DNA of 64,000 nt from Streptomyces roseoviridis (GTDB lineage: Bacteria; Actinomycetota; Actinomycetes; Streptomycetales; Streptomycetaceae), in contig NZ_BAAAWU010000001.1 of assembly GCF_039535235.1 (NCBI RefSeq), positions 1,674,001-1,738,000 of the forward strand. Direction: 5' to 3'. Of this stretch, positions 16,470-25,194 are shown piece after piece (positions within the stretch are counted from its first letter, which is position 1; each line of letters starts with the position of its first letter). Below the pieces are notes generated by a model. It saw only the letters and a list, made by a program, of their open reading frames with translations, made no database searches and was not told where the DNA came from. Position numbers and translations under genes: made by a program.

Positions 16470-16660
16470 CGAGGACGGCCGGGCGGTAGAGGGCGGCCGG
16501 GCAGTAGAGGGCGGCCGGGAGGTAGAGGACCGGCGACGCACCGAGGACCGGCGAGGGGTCACGGACCGGTGAGGAGCCGAAGATGAGCGAAGAGCCGAGG
16601 ACGAGCGAGGAGCCGAGGACGGGCGAAGAGCCGAGGACGAGCGAGGAGCCGAGGACGAGC
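16470..16660. repeat. Minisatellite across the start of the MerR gene
   Basis: First GGCCGGGCRGTAGAGGGC-type units (16484-16530), then GAGGACCGGCGA units, then about five 18-bp units of GAGGAGCCGAGGACGAGC type (16570-16660). The last set lies inside the coding frame and produces the N-terminal repeats of the MerR protein. Confidence 0.8.
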
Positions 16661-17176
16661 GGGCCGCTGCTGGACATCGGGGAGGTCGCGCAACGGTCGG
16701 GCCTCGCGCCCTCGGCCCTGCGTTTCTACGAGAAGAAGGGGCTGATCGAGCCCGCCGGACGCAACGGGCTCCGGCGGGCGTACCGGCCGGACGTCCTGGA
16801 ACGCCTGGCGCTGATCACCTGCGCCCGCGGCGCCGGACTCTCGGTCGCCGAGATCCACCGCTTCCTCGTGGCCCGGCCGTCCGACGCGGACCTGCGCGCC
16901 CGGATGAACGCCAGGGCCGACGACCTCGACGAACAGATCGGCCGCCTGACACGGCTCCGCGACAGCATGCGGCACGCGGCCGTGTGCACGCACGAACCGA
17001 TCGTGGACTGCCCGGAGTTCAAGCGGGCCGTGGGCCGCGTGCCGACGGCCACGGCTCCGGTCGGGGCACCAGTCGCGCCCCCGGCCGCCGCAGCGGACCC
17101 GGCCACGGCCCCCGCCCCGTCCCGGCCCTCGCCCTCGCCCTCGCCCTCGCCCTCGCCCCGACCCTCGTCCTCGTAA
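16583..17176 (+). CDS. MerR-family transcriptional regulator
   Basis: 197 residues. The DNA-binding helix-turn-helix begins LLDIGEVAQRSGLAPSALRF, with YEKKGLIEPAGRNGLRRAYR as the wing. A dimerisation helix follows (ARMNARADDLDEQIGRLTRLRDSM). Two cysteines (AVCTHEPIVDCPEF) sit just after it, a position used for metal or redox sensing, but not the four-Cys cluster of SoxR. Residues 1-24 are repeats of SEEPRT/GEEPRT from a minisatellite, and the last 50 are Ala/Pro then Ser-Pro repeats. ATG at 16583 follows GAGGAG by 6 nt. It probably activates the divergent MBL hydrolase gene. Its stop is 7 bp from the convergent argF stop. Confidence 0.85.
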   Translation: MSEEPRTSEEPRTGEEPRTSEEPRTSGPLLDIGEVAQRSGLAPSALRFYEKKGLIEPAGRNGLRRAYRPDVLERLALITCARGAGLSVAEIHRFLVARPSDADLRARMNARADDLDEQIGRLTRLRDSMRHAAVCTHEPIVDCPEFKRAVGRVPTATAPVGAPVAPPAAAADPATAPAPSRPSPSPSPSPSPRPSSS

Positions 17177-17183
17177 GACCGGG

Positions 17184-18194
17184 TCAGGCGACGGGGTCGC
17201 CCATGGTGGCGACCATGACCGCCTTGATGGTGTGCATGCGGTTCTCGGCCTCGTCGAAGACCACCGAGTGCGCCGACTCGAAGACCTCGTCGGAGACCTC
17301 CAGCTCGGTGAGCCCGTGCCGGGCGTGGATCTCGCGGCCGACGGCGGTCCCGAGGTCGTGGAAGGCGGGCAGGCAGTGCAGGAACTTCACGTCCGGGTTG
17401 CCGGTGGCCCGGATGACGTCCATCGTCACCGCGTACGGACCGAGGGCGGCGATCCGCTCGTCCCAGACCTCCTTGGGCTCCCCCATCGACACCCACACGT
17501 CCGTGGCGACGAAGTCGGCGCCCCGCACGCCCTCGGCGACGTCCTCGGTGAGGGTGATCGTCGCGCCGCTCGTCTCGGCGAGCCGGTGCGCCTCGGCGAC
17601 GACGGCATCGACCGGCCAGTACGCCTTGGGGGCCACGATCCGGACGTCCATGCCGAGCAGGGCGCCGGTGATCAGGTAGGAGTTGCCCATGTTGAAGCGG
17701 GCGTCGCCGAGGTAGGCGAAGACCAGCTGGTCGAGCGGCTTGTCGCTGTGCTCGGTCATGGTGAGGACGTCGGCGAGCATCTGGGTGGGGTGCCAGTCGT
17801 CGGTGAGTCCGTTGAAGACGGGCACGCCGGCGAAGGCGGCCAGTTCCTCGACGGCGGCCTGGCTGTCGCCCCGGTACTCGATGCCGTCGAACATCCGGCC
17901 GAGCACGCGGGCGGTGTCCTTGACCGACTCCTTGTGCCCCATCTGGGAACCGGAGGGGTCCAGGAACGTGGTGGAGGCGCCCTGGTCGGCGGCGGCGACC
18001 TCGAAGGCGCAGCGGGTCCGGGTCGAGGTCTTCTCGAAGATCAGGGCGATGTTCCGGCCCCGCAGCCGCTGCACCTCCGTACCGGCCTTCTTCGCCGCCT
18101 TGAGTTCGGCGGCGAGCGCGATCAGGCCGCGGAACTCCTCGGCGGTGAAATCCAGCTCCTTGAGGAAGTGGCGGCCGATGAGGTCGGTGGCCAT
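17184..18194 (-). CDS. argF: Ornithine carbamoyltransferase
   Basis: 336 residues, normal for the family. Carbamoyl-phosphate motif [15 protein letters not shown], the [11 protein letters not shown] strand, [19 protein letters not shown] and the ornithine-binding HCLPAFHD are all present. It makes citrulline from ornithine and carbamoyl phosphate, or runs in reverse in arginine catabolism. ATG at 18194 is preceded by AGGAGG, 4 nt away. It lies 186 bp downstream of arginine deiminase on the same strand. The gap holds an AT-rich promoter-like island, so it may be transcribed separately and be either the catabolic or the anabolic enzyme. No carbamate kinase gene is in the window. Confidence 0.93.
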   Translation of the reverse strand: MATDLIGRHFLKELDFTAEEFRGLIALAAELKAAKKAGTEVQRLRGRNIALIFEKTSTRTRCAFEVAAADQGASTTFLDPSGSQMGHKESVKDTARVLGRMFDGIEYRGDSQAAVEELAAFAGVPVFNGLTDDWHPTQMLADVLTMTEHSDKPLDQLVFAYLGDARFNMGNSYLITGALLGMDVRIVAPKAYWPVDAVVAEAHRLAETSGATITLTEDVAEGVRGADFVATDVWVSMGEPKEVWDERIAALGPYAVTMDVIRATGNPDVKFLHCLPAFHDLGTAVGREIHARHGLTELEVSDEVFESAHSVVFDEAENRMHTIKAVMVATMGDPVA

Positions 18195-18254
18195 GGGCCC
18201 TCCTGGGTTACGGTCGGGTCGACGGACGGGCCCCCGCGAAGGGGAGCCCTGGAA

Positions 18255-18284
18255 GTCTATACGTAATTCAGCATTCTTATACAG
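18255..18284 (-). promoter_or_regulatory. AT-rich promoter or ArgR-type operator candidate
   Basis: A 30-bp island of about 70 percent A+T in a very GC-rich region, 60-90 bp upstream of argF, with TATACGTAATTCAGCATTC and a second TATACA. It contains GAAT/ATTC half-site-like elements reminiscent of arginine boxes, but the match is loose. Confidence 0.35.
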
Positions 18285-18380
18285 CCCTCCGGGACCGCCT
18301 CCCGTAGGCGTGCCCACCGTCGCCTGCCCCTGCCCCCTCCCCCGCCCGCGGGCCCGCCGCCGTCGTCCTGGCCGCCGCCG

Positions 18381-19613
18381 TCAGACCGCGTCCCGCTCCA
18401 CCGGGCAGCTCATGCAGCGCGGACCGCCCCTCCCCCGGCCGAGCTCGCTCCCCGGGATCTCGATCACCTCGATGCCCTGCTTGCGCAGGTGTGTGTTCGT
18501 GGTGACGTTGCGCTCGTACGCCACGACGACGCCCGGCTCCACGGCGAGCACGTTGCAGCCGTCGTCCCACTGCTCCCGCTCCGCCGCGTGGACGTCCTGG
18601 GTGGCGGTGAGCACCCGGATGTCCTGGAGGCCGAGGGCGGCGGCGATCGCGCTGTGCATGTGCTCCGGCGGATGGTCGGTCACCCGCAGCGACTGCCCCT
18701 CGTCGCCCGGCTCGATGGTGTACGAGCGAAGCATGCCGAGCCCCGCGTACTGGGTGAAGGTGTCCTGGTCCACCATCGTCATCACCGTGTCCAGGTGCAT
18801 GAACGCCCGGCGCTTCGGCATGTCGAGCGCGATGATCGTGCGCGCGGACCCGGCCGCGAACATGCCCCGGGCCAGCATCTCCACGGCCTGGGGGGTGGTG
18901 CGCTCGCTCATGCCGATGAGCACGGCGCCGTTGCCGATGACGAGGACGTCGCCGCCCTCGATGGTGGAGGGGTAGTCGGACTGCCCCTCCGACCAGTGGT
19001 GGAAGCGGCCGGCCTCCGGGCCGGTGAACAGCGGATGGTGCTTGTAGATCGCCTCGAAGTGCACGGTCTCGCGCTGCCGGGCCGGCCAGCGCATCGCGTT
19101 GATCGACACCCCGTCGTAGATCCAGGCGGAGGTGTCCCGGGTGAAGAGGTGGTTCGGCAACGGACCGAGGACGAACTCGTCCAGGTCCAGGGCGTGGAAG
19201 CGCACCGAGGTCGGCTCGCGGTGGGAGGCCAGGAACTCCCGCTTCGTCATGCCGCCGACCAGCGCCTCCGCCAGGGCGGAGGGATCGAGCGAGTCGAAGG
19301 CGGCCCGCAGATGGTCGGCGGCGAGCGGACCGTACTCCTTCTCGTGGAAGACCCGCTCGAGGACCATCGCCCGCGCCGCCGGCACCTCCATGGCCTCGCG
19401 CAGCAGGTCGCCGAAGAGGTGTACCTCCACTCCCCGGTCCCGCAGGACGTCCGCGAACCCGTCGTGCTCCTGCCGGGCCCTGCGCACCCAGAGCACGTCG
19501 TCGAAGAGGAGGGCGTCCTTGTTGGTCGGGGTGAGCCGCTTCAGTTCGAGATCGGGGCGGTGCAGGATGACGCGGCGAAGCCGCCCGGTCTCGGAATCGA
19601 CATGGAATCCCAT
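18381..19613 (-). CDS. arcA: Arginine deiminase
   Basis: 410 residues, full length. N-terminal [20 protein letters not shown], the arginine-binding [19 protein letters not shown] and [23 protein letters not shown] segments (given in part), [10 protein letters not shown] with catalytic His, and the catalytic cysteine near the end in [14 protein letters not shown]. It hydrolyses arginine to citrulline and ammonia in the cytoplasm. Together with the ornithine carbamoyltransferase downstream it gives the first two steps of the arginine deiminase pathway. The same two genes are neighbours in Streptomyces coelicolor (from memory, SCO5975-5976), which supports orthology. ATG at 19613. Confidence 0.93.
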   Translation of the reverse strand: MGFHVDSETGRLRRVILHRPDLELKRLTPTNKDALLFDDVLWVRRARQEHDGFADVLRDRGVEVHLFGDLLREAMEVPAARAMVLERVFHEKEYGPLAADHLRAAFDSLDPSALAEALVGGMTKREFLASHREPTSVRFHALDLDEFVLGPLPNHLFTRDTSAWIYDGVSINAMRWPARQRETVHFEAIYKHHPLFTGPEAGRFHHWSEGQSDYPSTIEGGDVLVIGNGAVLIGMSERTTPQAVEMLARGMFAAGSARTIIALDMPKRRAFMHLDTVMTMVDQDTFTQYAGLGMLRSYTIEPGDEGQSLRVTDHPPEHMHSAIAAALGLQDIRVLTATQDVHAAEREQWDDGCNVLAVEPGVVVAYERNVTTNTHLRKQGIEVIEIPGSELGRGRGGPRCMSCPVERDAV

Positions 19614-19967
19614 GCGCCCATCCTGGCGGAGCGGGGCGGCTCGCGCGTGGTAGTCGCACGGGGTACTCGCACCGGGTGTTCACGGCGCGCCCGTACGGGA
19701 AGCGGTCGACGGCCCCGACGAGCGCGGCGACTGCGCCGCCCCCGACCCGCCCTCCCCTGGCCCGCCCCCGCCGGCCCGGTAGGTCGGGCATCGGGGCGGG
19801 TCCCGAGCGGGGCGGGCCGGGCGGCAGGTCGGGCATCGGGGCGGTCGGGCGGGGGCCGGGGGCCGGGGACCGGAGGCAGCTCCGGGCCGCGGCCGGGCCC
19901 GCCTGCCGCCCAGCGCCCAGCACCCAGGCCGATGCCTACGCCGGCCCCGACCGCCCCCGCCGTCCCC
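19614..19967. other. Intergenic region with 19-bp direct repeats
   Basis: 354 bp between arcA and the Pnkp stop without a credible gene. AGGTCGGGCATCGGGGCGG occurs twice exactly (19781-19799, 19826-19844) in a G/C-skewed tract. The arcA promoter must lie at its left end (about 19620-19680), but no convincing -10/-35 pair was seen. Confidence 0.6.
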
Positions 19968-22589
19968 TCACAGGCGGGGATCCACCGGCTCCGACTCCAG
20001 GGCCAGGACCGCGAAGACCGCCTCGTGGACCCGCCACAGCGGCTCCCCGGCCGCCAGCCGGTCGAGCGCTTCGAGGCCGAGCGCGTACTCCCGCAGCGCC
20101 AGCGAGCGCTTGTGGCCGAGGAACCGGCCGCGCAGCCGCTCCAGGTTGTCCGGGCGGGTGTACTCGGGGCCGTAGATGATCCGCAGGTACTCCCGGCCGC
20201 GTACCTTCACGCCCGGCTGGACGGGACGGCCGTCGGCGCCCCGCACAAGGGCCGCGAGCGGCTTGACGACCATGCCCTCGCCGCCCGCCCCGGTCAGGTC
20301 CAGCCACCAGTCGACGCCCGCCCGTACGGACACCTCGTCCGCCGGGTCGACGATCAGCCTCCGGGTGACCTGGAGCAGTCCCGTCGGGTCGTGCTCGACC
20401 AGCCGGTCCAGCCAGGCCAGCTGCTCGTCGTGCGGTACGGCAGCGAGCGAGCGCCCGCGGGCCGCGAGCACCTGGAACGGCGCGAACCGCACGCCGTCCA
20501 GTCCCTCGGTGGGCCAGCAGTAGCGCCGGTAGGCGTCGGTGAACGCCGCCGCGTCCGCCGCCCGCTCCCGCTGCCTGCCGAGCAGTCCGTCGAGTCCCGG
20601 GACGCCCCGGGCGACCGCCTGTTCGAGCGCCCCGAGGGCGCCGGGGAACACCGCGCGGGAGGCCGCGCCGACCGCGGCGTACTGGGACCGCAGCAGACCC
20701 GCCGACTTCAGCGACCACGGCATCAGCTCACCGTCGAGCAGCAGCCAGTCCGTGTCCAGCTCCTCCCACAGCCCGGCGGCGTCGATCGCCGCCCGCAGCC
20801 GTGCGAGGACCTGCTCGGTGGTCTGCGGGTCGTCGAAGAACGGGCGTCCGGTGCGGGTGTGCAGCGCACCCGTCACCCCGGCCGCCGTACCGGCCGGCCC
20901 GGCACCGGTCACGCCGAATCGTTCCGCCGCGACGGCCGCGTCCCGGCAGACCAGCGCGACCGCCCGCGAACCCATGTGCTTCTCCTCGCACACGACCCGC
21001 TCGACCCCGTCCGCCGCGTACTGCGCGAACGCCTCGGCCGGGTGCTCCAGATAGCCGTCCGTCCTCGCCGTCGCGGTGGGCGCCATCGTCGGCGGCAGGT
21101 AGGCGAGCAGCCGCGGGTCGACCGCGAACCGGCTCATGACCTCGAGCGCGGCCGCCGCGTTCTCCTCCCGTACCGCCAGGTTGCCCATCAGGCGGGTCTC
21201 CACGACGCGGCGGCCGTGCACGTCCGCCAGGTCGAGGGGCCGGCCCTGGTGCCCGCCCGGCGCCTCGGGCGCGAGCGGCTTGGCCGGCTCGTACCAGACC
21301 CGCTCGGCCGGTACGTCGACGAGCTCGCGCTCCGGCCAGCGCAGGGCGGTCATCTTCCCGCCGAACACGGCGCCGGTGTCGAGGCAGATGGTGTTGTTGA
21401 TCCAGGACGTGGTCGGCACCGGCGTGTGTCCGTAGACGACGGTGGCGCGGCCCCGGTAGTCCTCGGCCCACGGGTAGCGCACCGGCAGCCCGAACTCGTC
21501 GGTCTCGCCCGTCGTGTCCCCGTACAGGGCGTGCGAGCGCACCCGCCCCGAGGTACGGCCGTGGTACTTCTCCGGCAGACCGGCGTGGCAGACCACCAGC
21601 CGCCCTTCGTCGAGGACGTAGTGGCTGACCAGGCCGTCGATGAACCGGGCCACCTCCGCGCGGAACTCCTCCGGCTCGCGCTCCAGCTGCTCGATCGTCT
21701 CGGCGAGGCCGTGGGTCTGCTGCACCTTGCGGCCGCGCAGCCAGCGCCCCAGCTTGTTCTCGTGGTTGCCGGGCACGCACAGCGCGTCCCCGGCGGCCAC
21801 CATGCCCATGACGCGGCGGAGCACTCCGGGACTGTCCGGGCCCCGGTCGACCAGGTCGCCGACGAAGACGGCCGTACGCCCCTCGGGGTGGTGTCCGTCG
21901 ACGTAGCCGAGCTTCGCGAGCAGCGTCTCCAGCTCGGACCGGCAGCCGTGGATGTCACCGATGATGTCGAAGGGGCCGGTGAGGTGGCGCAGGTCGTTGA
22001 ACCGCTTCTCCAGGACGACCTCGGCCGCCTCCACCTCCTCGACGCTCCGCAGCACGTGCACCTTGCGGAAGCCCTCGCGCTCCAGACCGCGCAGCGAGCG
22101 GCGCAGTTCACGGCGGTGCCGCTGGATGACGTGGCGGGGCAGGTGGGCCCGGTCGGGCCGGGCCGCGTTGCGTGCGGCGCACACGTCCTCGGGCAGGTCG
22201 AGGACGATCGCGATGGGCAGCACGTCGTGCTCGCGGGCGAGCTGGACGAGCTGGCGGCGCGCCTCGCGCTGCACGCTGGTGGCGTCGACGACGGTCAGCC
22301 GCCCGGCCGCGAGCCGCTTGCCCGCTATGTAGTGGAGGACGTCGAAGGCGTCCTTGCTGGCGCTCTGGTCGTTCTCGTCGTCGGCGACGAGTCCTCGGCA
22401 GAAGTCCGAGGAGATGATCTCGGTCGGCTTGAAGTGCCGCCGCGCGAAGGTGGACTTGCCGGAGCCGGTCGCACCGATCAGGACCACGAGGGACAGGTCG
22501 GTGACGGGCAGCGTGCGGGGAGCGGGGGCGGTGACCGTGGTCGGGGCCGTGCCGGTCGTGTCGGTCGGGGCGTCGGTCGTGTCGCTCAT
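19968..22589 (-). CDS. pnkp: Bacterial RNA repair kinase-phosphatase-ligase Pnkp
   Basis: 873 residues in the three-module order of bacterial Pnkp. The 5'-kinase has Walker A GATGSGKSTFARRHF at residues 39-53. The metallophosphatase (about 195-440) shows FDIIGDIHGCRSEL, FVGDLVDRGPDSPG, CVPGNHENK and VCHAGLPEKY. The C-terminal ligase/adenylyltransferase (about 500-873) has the nucleotidyl-lysine motif EEKHMGSRAVAL near residue 535 and LLLDGELMPWS. It heals and seals broken RNA together with Hen1, the adjacent upstream gene. Its ATG (22589) overlaps the Hen1 stop (ATGA). Residues 1-30 are a Thr/Pro-rich leader. Confidence 0.93.
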   Translation of the reverse strand: MSDTTDAPTDTTGTAPTTVTAPAPRTLPVTDLSLVVLIGATGSGKSTFARRHFKPTEIISSDFCRGLVADDENDQSASKDAFDVLHYIAGKRLAAGRLTVVDATSVQREARRQLVQLAREHDVLPIAIVLDLPEDVCAARNAARPDRAHLPRHVIQRHRRELRRSLRGLEREGFRKVHVLRSVEEVEAAEVVLEKRFNDLRHLTGPFDIIGDIHGCRSELETLLAKLGYVDGHHPEGRTAVFVGDLVDRGPDSPGVLRRVMGMVAAGDALCVPGNHENKLGRWLRGRKVQQTHGLAETIEQLEREPEEFRAEVARFIDGLVSHYVLDEGRLVVCHAGLPEKYHGRTSGRVRSHALYGDTTGETDEFGLPVRYPWAEDYRGRATVVYGHTPVPTTSWINNTICLDTGAVFGGKMTALRWPERELVDVPAERVWYEPAKPLAPEAPGGHQGRPLDLADVHGRRVVETRLMGNLAVREENAAAALEVMSRFAVDPRLLAYLPPTMAPTATARTDGYLEHPAEAFAQYAADGVERVVCEEKHMGSRAVALVCRDAAVAAERFGVTGAGPAGTAAGVTGALHTRTGRPFFDDPQTTEQVLARLRAAIDAAGLWEELDTDWLLLDGELMPWSLKSAGLLRSQYAAVGAASRAVFPGALGALEQAVARGVPGLDGLLGRQRERAADAAAFTDAYRRYCWPTEGLDGVRFAPFQVLAARGRSLAAVPHDEQLAWLDRLVEHDPTGLLQVTRRLIVDPADEVSVRAGVDWWLDLTGAGGEGMVVKPLAALVRGADGRPVQPGVKVRGREYLRIIYGPEYTRPDNLERLRGRFLGHKRSLALREYALGLEALDRLAAGEPLWRVHEAVFAVLALESEPVDPRL

Positions 22590-24214
22590 GCCGCGTCCTC
22601 CTTCGGGGTCTCGTCGGTACGGGTCTGGTCGGTACGGGTCTGGTCGGTGGTGGAGCTCCCTTCGGTGGAGCTCCCTTCGGTGGAGCTCCCTTCGGTGGAG
22701 CTCCCTTCGGTGGGGGCGGTGCGGGTCGTGTCGGTGGGGGTTTCCTCCGTACGGGTCCGGTCGGTGGCGGGCTCGTCGTCACGGGTGAAGACGGCCATCT
22801 GCGTGGGCGGGCCGACCTCGGGGTCGTCGGGGCCGACGGGCGCGAAGTCCACCGCGTAGCCGTACCGTCCGGCGAGTCCGGCCGCCCACGTGCGGAACTC
22901 CTCGCGGGTCCACTCGAAGCGGTGGTCGCCGTGCCGGACGTGGCCGGCCGGCAGCGACTCCCAGCGCACGTTGTACTCGACGTTCGGAGTGGTCACCACG
23001 ACCGTGCGGGGCCGGGCCGAACCGAACACCGCGTATTCGAGCGCGGGCAGCCTCGGCAGGTCCAGGTGCTCGATGACCTCGCTGAGCACGGCCGCGTCGT
23101 AGCCGGCGAGCCGCTTGTCGGTGTACGTGAGCGAGCCCTGGAGCAGGCGCACCCGGGCGGCCTGCCGCTCGCCCATCCGGTCCAGGCGCAGCCTGCGGGC
23201 GGCCACCGACAGAGCGCGCGCCGACACGTCGATGCCGACGATCTCGGTGAACCGCACGTCCTTGAGCAGCGCCTGCACCAACTGGCCCTGGCCGCAGCCG
23301 AGATCGAGCACCCGTGTGGCGTCGGCGGCGCGCAGCGCGCCGAGGATCGCCTCGCGGCGCTGCTCGGCGAGCGGAACGGGCCGCTCCTCGGTGTCCGTCG
23401 TCTCGTCGACCGCGTTGTCGACGTCCTCGACGTCCAGGCCGTCCGTCTCGGCGAGCCGCACCAGTTCCAGACGCTCCGTCGCCTCCCGGGTCAGGCCCCA
23501 GCGGCGCGACAGGTAACGGCTGGTGATGAGCTTCTGCTCGGGGTGGTCGGCGAGCCAGCCGTCACCGGCCCGCAGCAGCTTGTCGACCTCGTCGGGCGCG
23601 ACCCAGTAGTGCTTGGCGTCGTCGAGCACCGGCAGCAGCACGTACAGCTGGTTGAGCGCGTCGGCGAGCCGCAGTTCGCCCTCCAGGACGAGCCGCACGT
23701 AGCGGGAGTCGCCCCATTCGGGGAACTCCGGGTCGAGCGCGACCGGTTCGGCCGCGACGGCCGTCCAGCCCAGCGGGCCGAACAACCGCTTCACCAGTTC
23801 CGCGCCACCGCGCGCCGGCACCGCGGGCACCTCGATCCGCAGCGGCATGGCCGCGGCGGCCCGCTCGGGCAGGGCCGCGCAGGTGCCGTGCAGGGCGCTC
23901 TTGAACACCCGGGCGAGGGCGACCGCGAGCAGCGAGGAGGCCGCGTAGGGCCGGTCGTTCACATACTGCGCGAGCGCCGCGTCCGGCGCGCCTCCCCGCC
24001 CCTTGCCGCGGCCCCGGCGCACGAGCGCCACGGGGTCCACTTCGAGCAGCAGCGCGGCCGTGCACCGCTCCGCGCTCGCCTCGGGGTAGAGGACGTGCGC
24101 GGTGCCGTGCGAGGTCGAGAACGCCTGCGCCCTTCCGGGATGCTTGTGCAGCAGAAAGCCCAGGTCAGTGGCAGGTTTCTCGGGGGTGCCCGTGGTGCTG
24201 ATCGTCAGGAACAT
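22586..24214 (-). CDS. hen1: 3'-terminal RNA ribose 2'-O-methyltransferase Hen1
   Basis: 542 residues. The N-terminal part (MFLTISTTGTPEKPATDLGF, LLHKHPGRAQAF, AALLLEVDPVALVR) is the ligase-activating domain of bacterial Hen1. The C-terminal part is a SAM methyltransferase with VLDLGCGQGQLVQALL, LSEVIEHLD and TTPNVEYNV, the last matching the metal-binding Hen1 active site region (ExxH...). It methylates the 3'-terminal 2'-OH of cleaved RNA so that the repaired junction resists re-cutting. ATG at 24214 follows GGAG; a longer frame to 24256 lacks family sequence. The C terminus after about residue 470 is a Thr/Ser/Glu-rich tail with TEGSS repeats. First gene of the hen1-pnkp operon. Confidence 0.92.
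   Translation of the reverse strand: MFLTISTTGTPEKPATDLGFLLHKHPGRAQAFSTSHGTAHVLYPEASAERCTAALLLEVDPVALVRRGRGKGRGGAPDAALAQYVNDRPYAASSLLAVALARVFKSALHGTCAALPERAAAAMPLRIEVPAVPARGGAELVKRLFGPLGWTAVAAEPVALDPEFPEWGDSRYVRLVLEGELRLADALNQLYVLLPVLDDAKHYWVAPDEVDKLLRAGDGWLADHPEQKLITSRYLSRRWGLTREATERLELVRLAETDGLDVEDVDNAVDETTDTEERPVPLAEQRREAILGALRAADATRVLDLGCGQGQLVQALLKDVRFTEIVGIDVSARALSVAARRLRLDRMGERQAARVRLLQGSLTYTDKRLAGYDAAVLSEVIEHLDLPRLPALEYAVFGSARPRTVVVTTPNVEYNVRWESLPAGHVRHGDHRFEWTREEFRTWAAGLAGRYGYAVDFAPVGPDDPEVGPPTQMAVFTRDDEPATDRTRTEETPTDTTRTAPTEGSSTEGSSTEGSSTEGSSTTDQTRTDQTRTDETPKEDAA
22651..22710. repeat. 15-bp tandem repeat in the Hen1 C-terminal tail
   Basis: Four perfect units of TGGAGCTCCCTTCGG encode TEGSS repeats on the minus strand. 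Further degenerate TCGGTACGGGTCTGG units lie at 22607-22645. Confidence 0.92.
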
Positions 24215-24287
24215 GCGCTCCAGCATGACCTGCGCCGCCGCCCCGGGCCAACGCATTTCGGGGCGCCGCTCCGTCGCCCTCCCGGTC

Positions 24288-25190
24288 CTACGGCTTCAGC
24301 GCGCCGGCGAGGGCCGCGATGGCGTCGGGGCCGACCCGGCAGCATCCTCCGATCAGACGGGCACCGGCCGTGCGCCAGGCATCGGTCGTGGCCGGGTCGA
24401 AGCTCGCTCCGCCGTGCCAGCCGCGGGCGCCGGCATCCCACTGCTCGCCGCTGTTGGGATAGACGACGACCGGCTTGCCGGTGACCGAGGCGGCGATCTC
24501 CGCGGCGGGTCCGGCGTCCGCCGGGTCGCAGCAGTTGACGCCGACCGCGACGACCTGGTCGACGCCCGCGGCGAGCCCGAAGGCGTCCTCGAGGGTCTGC
24601 CCGGCCCGGGTGTGCCGGCCGTCGACCGTGTACGAGAGCCAGACCGGCACCCCGCAGCCCTCGACGGCCCGCAGCAGCCCTTCGGCCTCGTCGGCGTCGG
24701 GCACCGTCTCCAGGGCCAGGACGTCCGGACCGGCCTCGGCCAGCACCTCGACCCGGGGCCGGTGGAACCGTGCCAGCTCGGCGGCCGACAGCCCGTACCG
24801 GCCCCGGTACTCGCTGCCGTCCGCGAGCATCGCCCCGTACGGGCCGACGGAGGCCGCGACCCAGATCTCGCGCTGTGTCCGCCCGCCCGCCGCGCGGGCG
24901 AGCTCGACGCTGCGGGCGAGCAGCCGCGCCGCCTCCGCCCGGTCGGTCCCGCGCCGGGCGAAGCCCTCGAAGGTGGCCTGGTAGCTGGAGGTGATCAGCA
25001 CCTGGGCACCCGCCCGCGCGTAGGCCGCGTGGGCCGCCTCGATCTGCTCGGGCGCGTCGGCGAGCAGTCGGGCCGACCAGAGCGCGTCGGACAGGTCGCA
25101 GCCCTGCGCCTCCAGCTGGTTGGAGAGCCCGCCGTCGAGGACGAGCACCTCCTCGGCGAGGGCGGCGGCGAGTGTGCGGGCGGGTTTCAT
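24288..25190 (-). CDS. mmuM: Homocysteine S-methyltransferase
   Basis: 300 residues of the cobalamin-independent homocysteine methyltransferase family. VLVLDGGLSNQLEAQGCDLS opens the barrel, followed by ITSSYQATFEGFARRG. The three zinc cysteines are in GVNCCDP (about residue 218) and GGCCRVGP (about 281-282). It transfers a methyl group, usually from S-methylmethionine or SAM, to homocysteine, giving methionine. ATG at 25190 lies 4 bp after the stop of the F420-type oxidoreductase upstream, so the two are co-transcribed and may continue into hen1 73 bp downstream. Confidence 0.9.
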   Translation of the reverse strand: MKPARTLAAALAEEVLVLDGGLSNQLEAQGCDLSDALWSARLLADAPEQIEAAHAAYARAGAQVLITSSYQATFEGFARRGTDRAEAARLLARSVELARAAGGRTQREIWVAASVGPYGAMLADGSEYRGRYGLSAAELARFHRPRVEVLAEAGPDVLALETVPDADEAEGLLRAVEGCGVPVWLSYTVDGRHTRAGQTLEDAFGLAAGVDQVVAVGVNCCDPADAGPAAEIAASVTGKPVVVYPNSGEQWDAGARGWHGGASFDPATTDAWRTAGARLIGGCCRVGPDAIAALAGALKP

Positions 25191-25194
25191 CGGG

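Noticed and set aside
18489..22859. An open frame of 1456 codons on the plus strand
   Set aside because: It lies antisense to arcA, pnkp and hen1, whose motifs are intact. Very GC-rich DNA lacks stop codons in the mirror frames, and the translation has the Arg/Val/His-rich composition of such shadows.
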